From Atriophallophorus winterbourni (taxonomy: Eukaryota; Platyhelminthes; Trematoda; Plagiorchiida; Microphallidae), in NCBI GenBank assembly GCA_013407085.1, contig JACCGJ010020640.1, forward strand, positions 1 through 64,000: a stretch of DNA of 64,000 nt, read 5' to 3'. Below are positions 56,461 through 64,000 of this stretch, piece after piece (positions within the stretch are counted from its first letter, which is position 1; each line of letters begins with the position of its first letter). A program made the position numbers and the translations under genes. Below the pieces are notes generated by a model. It did no database searches, was not told where the DNA came from, and worked only from the letters and a program-made list of their open reading frames with translations.

Positions 56461-59400
56461 GTGAGAATTATATTTCAATACATAATTTCAATTCGTCGTA
56501 CCTTTACCGTTCCTTTCAAACTTTTCTTATTAAACTCATGTCATCTTCTTCCTCAGGTGTTGGATACAGTAAGTCGTTGCACCTTGTTTTACACTTGATA
56601 TGAGCTGTGAGTTGCACAACAACATTTCTTAGGAGACTATTCAAATGAAGAGCAAAAGTGCCTCTACCTTACTTTAGGAAAGTAGAATATCTCCATCGCA
56701 CATCTTTAGAATTTCTAGTTCTGCTCTCTCAAACTGTAAACATATTTTAACCTATAATATGGTTGTTCAATCTATTATTATATTTTCTTTATAAAACAGA
56801 GGTATATCTAAGAACAAGAGGTTTGTTATTATTCCGATGACTGTATTTATCTTCGCCAGGTCACCAGAAATTGAACAGCACAAGGAATCTCAATTGATTT
56901 ACTTTTAAAGTTATTTTACTTATATTTATAACACGACGGAATACGGTGTTACAATAAAGAACCTCAACTTCATTTTATAAATCGATGCCCCATATGATAG
57001 ATTACCGGGTTTTTTCACAACCGGTTTCGGGCACTTTGCCGTCAATCGTTAGACACATGCTGATAAGTATGTTCGTGACCTAAAAACAGTTGAAAAGCGG
57101 TAAATACAACTTTAGTCAGATGCTACCATGGTTATCCTTATTTGTCATTTCCGATTACTTCTTTGTTTATGAATTTTAGCCTTTGGGAAGACTCTGCTTT
57201 AATGCTGTTAATAGGTTTATGTGGAACTCGGATTTACATCGCTAGATCGGCAGACTTTCGATTGACTAAACACTCCGATCCGGTATCATCAATGTAAACT
57301 GCAGCAGTCACTGAAATACGTTTTGCAATTTCTCTAATCTGACAAATAATATACCAAAACGATTGTGTAAATGTTCCAGTTGTAACGTGAGATGATTTAG
57401 TAATCCCAATTTAAAATAGACGTATTTTAGTAGAAGAACATGATCGAACACCCAAATGCAATTTTGCAGCGAAAGCAATTACAAGAGGAGTAAAATGCTA
57501 CCGAGCGAATATAGTATTGTACTGTGGTTTTATTCCATTAGGAGTCAGATCGACGAAAAGCAAAAACGAATTCTGGTCCATTCTTCAAGAGGTAGCTGCC
57601 TCAAACGTAGTTGAAGTTTCAAATCAACGGTTGGTATCCAGTACATGTTATATTAGGTCAATAGAAGCGAAATATTGTGTTAATCTGACACATGTTGTGT
57701 GGAAACATGTTATAAAGTGATTGACTTGCACAGAAATTGAAAGTAAATCATTCAGTCAAATCTATGTATATGTATGCATTCTATAGAGAATAGATATATA
57801 GAGAGATATAATAATTAAATGTAGTTTTACGAAGAAAATATGAATGCTTGTTTATCGGTCTAACGTTATGAACAATGCAGTTTATACATATGTTTTACTT
57901 GTTCTCCACGGTTAAATTAGAATGATTTATCTTTTATAAAAATTAAAATTTATCGTGTCAAAAGATGTTTTCCGATGTATGGGAATCGTTTCGTTTAAAG
58001 ATTTGTATGAATGGTATGAATGTGATTTCTGCGGAATTTACATCGTCGTCAAATGAAGTTTTTGGACCGATAGTAAAATAGCCACGTTCGTCCAAGCTGC
58101 TTCACACGATATTCGCTATGACGATTGCAGAATATATCACCTGAACAGAGAACATCAAAAATGTCTAGCAAATTAATCCCAATTTCATTTATTCAACGAA
58201 TATAACAGAATACGTTTGTTACATTTTGTTGGTGCGAATCGAGTTCTGCCCGGAAGAATTAGATGTTTTTCCAATTGTAGGAATGTGCGAAAGTATGTAT
58301 CATCCGTATGAAAATTTTCGACATTTTACAAGTATCACTATATTCGGTGCAGTTAAATATGCGACAATTTATATAGAAATTCAATTCTACGATGCAATTA
58401 AATTCACATATTTACACAAACAGAAACAGTTTGTGGTGTGTTAATGCGAAGAAAGTTAGCAACCCATTATTTTGGTAATCAATTTCTGATTATTATAAAT
58501 ATTTCTCGCAAGCGAAATTGTAAATGAAACTTTTTCGATTAACTTCGCTGATGAGCTTGCTAGTGAGGATACGTTATCGGTGAAAAACGTATTTGCTGTG
58601 CCACGAAACACAACTGTGCTTTCACCGCTGTGCTTTTTCTATATATTTCTGAATGGAACGCTTTTATAAAGTCTAACCCAAACTTCATCCGTTGGCTGCG
58701 AGATGTTTGCGTACCGTCAGCATGGAAAAATTTTGTGGTAACCCTAATTTACAAGGGTGGCTGTTTTTCCAACGTTGCGAATTACAAGCTGAACACCGCA
58801 TATTGAAAATTTTGGAGCGCATCATAACTCAGTATAGCGTGGGTCACCTTGAAACTAAAGGACTTTTATCAGCAGCGCAACATGAGTTTAGCCAACACAG
58901 ATATTGTTTTTCAAATTCATTCATCACTCTAGATGATAAGACAAAGTTTTTTGACCCAGCATACTCTGTTCATGCGTGCTATATTAATGTATCGAAGGCA
59001 TCAGATAAATTCAACAACAGCTTCCTTCTGCAATACCTAGTGAACTATGGGATAACAGGAAATGCTTGTCATGAATAACGGATTGTCTGACCGATTGCCA
59101 TGTGCGAGTTCGCATTGAAGACGTTCTATCAAAAAGCATTTACGTCAACAACGGCGTCCCTGAATGTACAGTGCTCGTGATTGTCCTCTTCATGATATAT
59201 ATAAATGATGTTGCGCAAGTAGTACGATGCAGGATAGATTTTGTTGATGACATAAAAGTATGTAAGCAAATCTGAACCATGGGAGTTCGTTTGATGCTGC
59301 AAGTCTCATTTAAATCTGATGGTCGGCATAGCCAGCCTTACGGGCATATATATAACCGTGATCATGAAAACTTGAATTTACTAGCGCTGAGAAGAATCTC

Positions 59401-62400
59401 GGTATCTGGATTACTAACAACCAGAAACCCAATATTCATTGCCAGAAAGTCTTCAATGTTGCTAGCAGTACCTTTGCAACGATGAAGAGAATATGTTTAC
59501 AGTTCTCTCCTGAAACACTTCCAAATGACATCCATTCAACAATATATTCAGGTTCCTAGTTTGGAAACCGTGGTTGCGTAAAAAAATTAGATTGCTAGAT
59601 AAAATTTATCTCAAAGCGACTAAGCTATTTGATGCAACGCAGCACATCCCAAATGAGAGAACGAAATCTATTGTATATATCATTTCTTCACGCTGCGTCT
59701 TAGCGTTCGGTGGAATTTACTATCACATGGAATTGTGCACGCTCCTACGATCCATAATTTCAATTCGAAACTGAATGATTACATCAAAAAGCACCATCGA
59801 CCATATACGTTGACGACATATGAACCACAACAAGGCACAAAACCCAATGACATTTTGATTGCATTAGCTGTAATTTTCAGAAATATGTGACACTGGGTTT
59901 GAACGTTCTTATGAAACAGGCTATACACAAAAATATTTTAAATAAAGATTATCTGTTACATTGAATAAATATTTTAATAAAATAAAGTATATTGTAATAA
60001 ATAATATGTCGATTTTGTCTACTCGATTTATTTCGAAACAGTTATATCATCACATAAAAGTCGTGAGTAAATCGATTTTAATGAAATTCAGAAACAAGAA
60101 AACGAAAATGTTTGAGCACCTTATGCTAAATTTCGAAATTTGCGGAAGTTTTAATTTGTCAAGGTCACAAACCATTCGGCATTAAATTCTGTGGATTTTA
60201 ATAAATAAATAAGAAAAAAATGAATTCAATGAACACACGATGTAGTACAGGTTCTAAAATAAATTTAGTCAACCAGGTTTGCCTCGTCAATAATTTGGAT
60301 ATAAATGTGTAAGGATTGTGTGAAAAGACAGCTGCTTTCATGACAATGTTAAAAGCCTAGATCTTATCAGCGGATTTTTGATAAACATACTACTAGCTGA
60401 GGAGATAATCTTTCAAATAATTCACCTAATCTCCCACACTATTTTTTCAACGTAATAAGAACTTGCCCAATCGATAGATGTAGATTGATTATGTGGTGCA
60501 TATTACACATCCCTAGGTTCATTGCAGCACTCAATTGAGTGTAAATGAGCGAAATTTGTTTCATTATAACGGATACCCACATCAATTGCAATTTTTCATA
60601 AATAAAAGATGCTTGTTCAAGTGTCGTATGCGTAGCTCCGCTTGGCACAAATTTGGGTAGATGACTGGTTGCAAAGTTTTCGCATTTGTTCTTTGCAAAT
60701 TTCGTTGGTTCATCGTTCGTAGGTATGCCTGAGATATGGGTTGAACGCATTCTCAGAATCTCGTAACACCTTCGAGATTTAAAAGAAGGATAGACTTAAA
60801 TAACAGTGGATCTTCATATGCGCTACTCAAATCACGACAGGGGTGCGTCGTTTTCAATTCACTCTGAGAAATAATGATCAGTACGTGGGCTACGATGAAT
60901 TAGCGGGGCATTTGAAAATTGTTCACCTAATATGGATGTGAATTAGTTAGAAATAAAGGATTGGATGGCTTGAAATCCATCAATTGAATGGCTGAATTTG
61001 TGCATCGTAAATGAAGAATCTAACATTCGTAATTATAAACACACGTATAACTCGAGGTTCCCATTTTTAGTCGTTAGGTTTCAAATGAATTAGTTTTTCG
61101 TTTGCTTTTAAAACACTCATTTATCATAGGTTTATTTATAAAACAATATTTTTTGAAATATGATTACTGATCAATAAGCCATATTCATTTTCACTATCGC
61201 AGTTTGGAAGATTCGGGGTCCGTATATGTTTGAACATCAAATGGAAAAAAGATCGATTTTGGTAATTTTCAATCATCAATGTATTTGTTGTTGGAACACT
61301 TCGGTCGATGTTGTTGTACTAAATCTACATCACAATCACATGATGGATCGATGCTCTGCAGCTTTTTAAATGAATAAACAGTCCGATTCGGGACTAATAA
61401 TCGCATCCGCAGTGCTTGCAAAGATAAGCAGAACTCGATCGTTGGGCGTCTGTTGCACACCGACGGCGTGATCTGCGTTTCGCACATCTGATCCAACCAA
61501 CGACGCTTCAAACAGACTCCAATTTGAGCAGTCAAGAGCATGCTCTTCCCAATTAGTGCGTTCAAGGCTAAACCTCTGGTCAATATCCCAAAATCAACTT
61601 ACTCATAATAGTTTGAGTTCACTCACAGCCAAATAACAGAGGAAAAATCGATTGCAACATACTGCGAAAACCTGGATTTACAGATAAAAATATCTTCATT
61701 TGTTTTCAAAGATTTCCAGTTCAACAATGCAAATGAAACACATTAACTGCTTCAAAAAAGCAAGATTTGTTGCATAACCGATGAGATTGAATCATTTAGT
61801 CAGTCTTAAAACACAGGACAAATTTCTTCTTTTCAACTGGCAGCATCTGAAATTAACAAGCGATTGTATAATAATAAATGACACATTAAAATCACGTTTA
61901 TCGAAATGTTTTATACCATTTAGATACAGTAACAATTTAAAGTGTTTTAGAAGGTGAAATTAGGAAATTTACTGGGATAAAATTTCCCGAGATGTCAAGA
62001 CCTAATTGTAACATATTGATGGGAATATCTGCTGCAATCTTAATTACAAAACCAGATAATCAATAGATGAATCAATAAGCAATGAAAAATTAGAGTCGAT
62101 TAAAATGCAGCACGGAAATGCTTACCGAGTATTTTGTGATCAAAATGCATTCGAGTTCAGGTTAGTAATCTTGCAAATCGTGATCAATGTTGCTTATAAA
62201 ACATGGTCTAGATTAACGCAAAGATGTGCGGCACGAGCTGATAAATGGATCTAAAATTAGAAAATTCTTAAACTTCAATGAACACTTGAGAATTATTTTA
62301 CTGAGAGCAATTAATATTCAACATTTGGCCTCAATCACAATTGTGTCAGTTAGCATCCGTAATCCGGATATGCTATCGCTTTCGAACGAATGTTTATTAT

Positions 62401-63245
62401 TCCATGAACATTGTATTCTATCACTGCTACATCTGTTAGATGTTAAGCTGAAAATGATTCGAAGAATGACATGACATGTGAAGATGTTAACTTGAGTTAT
62501 GTGATATGAAAAAATTGTTATTTATGTGGCCGTGAGTAGGATATGAATGCACGTCGGTTGACTGAAACTCATTTTAAACAGATTCTTATTGGGCGGCTTG
62601 TGGTATGGATTATTCTGTATGTCAGAATTAATTCACCTTTCTTGCGCCTGCGCTCAATAGTGCACGATCCAAATCTAGATATTAATAGCTTGAATGGTAG
62701 ATTGTACAAGCTGGTGCCAATTTTAATAGCATTTTGATAAATCCTTTCAAGAAGCGGAATGTTAATTCCCATTCATCGTACGCCATCTTGCACTGTATAG
62801 CACGCAACACAACTCTGGATGTAGCAACGTTTCACGACCTTGATTTAATCTTGCAGGAATCACTTCATTTAGCCATTTTGGGCGCCGAAAATATTGCTTG
62901 TTGAAACGTTCATAGACTGAACTATTGGCCTGACATGGGTTTAACCACGAATGTTAGCATTTTTGATGAGATGTTATTTAAGCAAACAAGCCACAACTCT
63001 AGATGATCTAAAGTGTCGAGAAAAAAAACGATATTTTGGGAGCTAAAATGTTCAAACTTGCACTCAAACAAAATGTCGTAATTGTAAAAACTCTTGCAGG
63101 AATCACAACACGACATGAACCTGAGTTTGCCAGAATAGATTGAAATATTATTATATCATTATTTATTAATTTTTCATGTTCTTCATTTTCTGAAAAAAAT
63201 GCATATTTATCTCCTGTTTTACAGTGAAAGTGCAAGTTGAACCTT
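56409..63245 (+). CDS. micro-exon gene (MEG-like), copy B, longest spliced model (partial)
   Basis: Predicted exons are 56409-56460 (52 nt), 56557-56568 (12), 56800-56820 (21), 58281-58292 (12), 60042-60062 (21), 61203-61217 (15) and 63225-63245 (21). Every internal exon is 3n long and phase 1-1. The joined product reads MRLFILAALVATAMCSP, then SVGY, KVYLRTR, GMCE, IISSHKS, LWKIR, VKVQVEP with no stop. It is a small secreted peptide with Lys/Arg-rich segments and one Cys after the leader. Splice sites are kept between paralogues while the coded residues change freely, as expected for variable secreted products. Other exons may have been missed where copies do not align, and the last exon probably lies beyond 63245 or the window. 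Confidence 0.75.
56557..56568 (+). CDS. MEG-B exon 2, 12-nt micro-exon
   Basis: It lies between cctcag and gtaagtcg. With the carried A it reads S-V-G-Y, sharing no residue with copy A's C-I-Q-R. Confidence 0.85.
56800..56820 (+). CDS. MEG-B exon 3, 21-nt micro-exon
   Basis: It lies between tataaaacag and gtttgt. It reads K-V-Y-L-R-T-R with the carried A and leaves G. Confidence 0.75.
58281..58292 (+). CDS. MEG-B 12-nt micro-exon (G-M-C-E)
   Basis: It lies between attgtag and gtatgta. It reads G-M-C-E with the carried G and leaves A. Confidence 0.65.
58560..59790 (+). mobile_element. CR1-like LINE relic in MEG-B, shared with copy A
   Basis: A 128-codon frame (58692-59078) contains RILKILERIITQYSVGHLE, 'KGLLSAAQHEFSQHRYCFSN', 'YSVHACYINVSKASDKFN' (motif A with Asn for the catalytic Asp) and 'LLQYLVNYGITGN'. 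It then decays through 'TKLFDATQHIPNERTKSI' near 59660. Confidence 0.8.
60042..60062 (+). CDS. MEG-B 21-nt micro-exon (I-I-S-S-H-K-S)
   Basis: It lies between cgaaacag and gtgagt; the partner of 31986-32006. Phase 1 is the only frame open in both copies. Confidence 0.75.
61203..61217 (+). CDS. MEG-B 15-nt micro-exon (L-W-K-I-R)
   Basis: It lies between tcgcag and gtccgt; the donor is weak beyond GT. Partners are in A and A2. Confidence 0.6.
61285..61590 (-). mobile_element. old RTE-like fragment (family 1) in copy B
   Basis: A 3' fragment with 'cacttcggtcgatgttg', 'gaataaacagtccgattcggga', 'cgacggcgtgatctgcgtt' and 'gagcatgctcttcccaa'. It corresponds to 37370-37640 and 43390-43640. Confidence 0.78.
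62560..62820 (-). mobile_element. CR1-like fragment in copy B
   Basis: The minus strand reads LLERIYQNAIKIGTSLYNLP and 'CTIERRRKKGELILTYRI', the partner of 42130-42400 in A2. Confidence 0.6.
63225..63245 (+). CDS. MEG-B 21-nt micro-exon (V-K-V-Q-V-E-P)
   Basis: It lies between ttttacag and gtgaga; partner in A2 at 41663-41683 (-). Phase 0 begins with TGA and phase 2 contains TGA, so only phase 1 is usable. Confidence 0.7.
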
Positions 63246-63599
63246 GTGAGAAATAGTATTGAGTTATCAATGTTGATTTAAAACAATTTGATTTATGACA
63301 TTGATGTTGTTATCGTGTAAAGCAATCGATTCTCGTACTAACAATTATAATTGAAATGACTGTCGTATTCAAAAAGATGAATTACCAATGATTCGTTTTT
63401 CTGACACCAACGAAATGTTCGCATCGCAAACGGTTTGTGAACGTTGAACAAGCGGATGGAAGGGGTATACATATGACCAATGTAAAGTGTGCAGCACTTC
63501 CCAGTATTTACCTGGCAAAATGAGACTTCGGTTGTTTTTCCCTTTAATATAGAGTCACTGGAACACGTTTTATTGAGTTTGAACTTTTTGTTTGCCAAA

Positions 63600-64000
63600 T
63601 ATGAACTATTTATTGCTTACTTCCAACAGCACCACCAGTCGGTAATTGGTAGTTTTTCGTCTACTTGCAAACTCTGCGGGCTAGCAATCAGCATGAGCAG
63701 GAAAACGTCTTTCGTCAAGATATTGTTTCGCCCACGAACATTTCCGTCGTATCCTGTCGGCTTGAACCAGTTAATCATTGCGCATAACTTCTCGCTACAC
63801 ACGAGTATTGATGAGCGGATTTGCAAAGCAGCTGTCATTTTGTCGTGAATGAATCTTCGTGTTTGGGGCAACCGCAAGTTGACCGTACACACAAAGACGA
63901 TGGTATACAGCGAGTGCGTACTAAATGCTTTACTGTGCGGCAGTAAAACCTTTAGCACCCAACAAGACACGAACGGAAGTTTAATGCTTTCCATCTACGA
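63600..64000 (+). mobile_element. RTE-like fragment (family 1), running off the right edge
   Basis: Plus strand: 'FSSTCKLCGLAISMSRKTSF', 'NFSLHTSIDERICKAAVILS', then 'NLRVWGNRKLTVHTKTMVYS' and 'CVLNALLCGSKTFSTQQDT' in the next frame. It corresponds to the A2 fragment at 40970-41450. Confidence 0.82.

Larger units (their letters stand above)
56060..64000 (+). repeat. duplicated MEG locus, copy B
   Basis: Collinear with copy A from about 27030 to 37640, and, for its right half, with the reverse complement of 44440-40970. It lacks the full-length RTE, the hammerhead dimer and a roughly 230-bp piece present in copy A at 29345-29575. It runs off the right edge. Confidence 0.85.

Noticed and set aside
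60242..60285. 31-nt AG...GT interval conserved between copy B and A2 (contains ggttctaaaataaatt)
   Set aside because: Not a multiple of three, stop in phase 1, and no donor in copy A.
63103..63127. 25-nt interval after cttgcag conserved between B and A2
   Set aside because: Length is not a multiple of three and it breaks the phase of the chain.
63617..63994. 125-codon minus-strand frame
   Set aside because: Antisense of the family-1 LINE; the same antisense frame type recurs opposite other copies (23822-24160, 32974-33312).

Overview
This looks like nuclear DNA from a flatworm, most likely a digenean trematode (a fluke). The sequence is AT-rich, has no long intact host reading frames, is crowded with decayed CR1-like and RTE-like LINEs, and carries a Penelope-like fragment and hammerhead-ribozyme repeats. 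It also contains a gene built from tiny exons behind a signal-peptide exon, the architecture known as micro-exon genes (MEGs) in schistosomes. The species is inferred, not proven.

The main content is a diverged duplicated locus. Copy A (about 27030-37640, +) and copy B (about 56060 to the window end, +) each begin with the same 5' arrangement: a TAAAT box, a TGACC-NN-GGTCA palindrome exactly 37 nt before the ATG, a 52-nt exon coding a hydrophobic leader (MRFVVLAALIATAKCSA in A, MRLFILAALVATAMCSP in B), a 12-nt exon and a 21-nt exon. Comparing the copies reveals further AG...GT-bounded micro-exons of 12, 21, 15 and 21 nt. All are multiples of three and read in phase 1-1. For three of them (21, 15 and 21 nt) the copies do not share all three open frames, and both late 21-nt exons are open only in phase 1. 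A third, partial and inverted copy (A2, about 40970-44440, - strand) retains the 15-nt exon and the last 21-nt exon. Copy A therefore seems to have lost its forward 3' end to a rearrangement.

Layout: 1-26 kb is mostly unassigned AT-rich DNA with relics (pogo-like transposase end, RTE fragments at 1.5, 8.4-9.9 and 23.4-25.1 kb, an RTE 5' end at 18.5 kb, CR1 3' ends at 6.9-7.4 and 19.9-20.5 kb, hammerhead repeats). 27.0-37.6 kb is MEG copy A, carrying an old CR1 relic shared with copy B, hammerhead repeats in tandem, and a full-length 4.0-kb RTE flanked by a target-site duplication whose empty site is visible in copy B. 37.6-40.9 kb holds a scrambled RTE and a Penelope-like reverse transcriptase fragment. 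41.0-44.4 kb is inverted copy A2. 44.4-53.3 kb is a satellite with a unit of about 290-315 bp, split by a CR1 element that is itself split by another RTE-like element. 53.8-55.6 kb is a degenerate CR1. 56.1-64.0 kb is MEG copy B.

The only genes that look alive are the micro-exon genes. Every retrotransposon frame seen is broken by stops, frameshifts or loss of catalytic residues. Exon joins are predicted from paralogue comparison alone, with no transcript evidence, and the 3' ends of both MEGs were not found.
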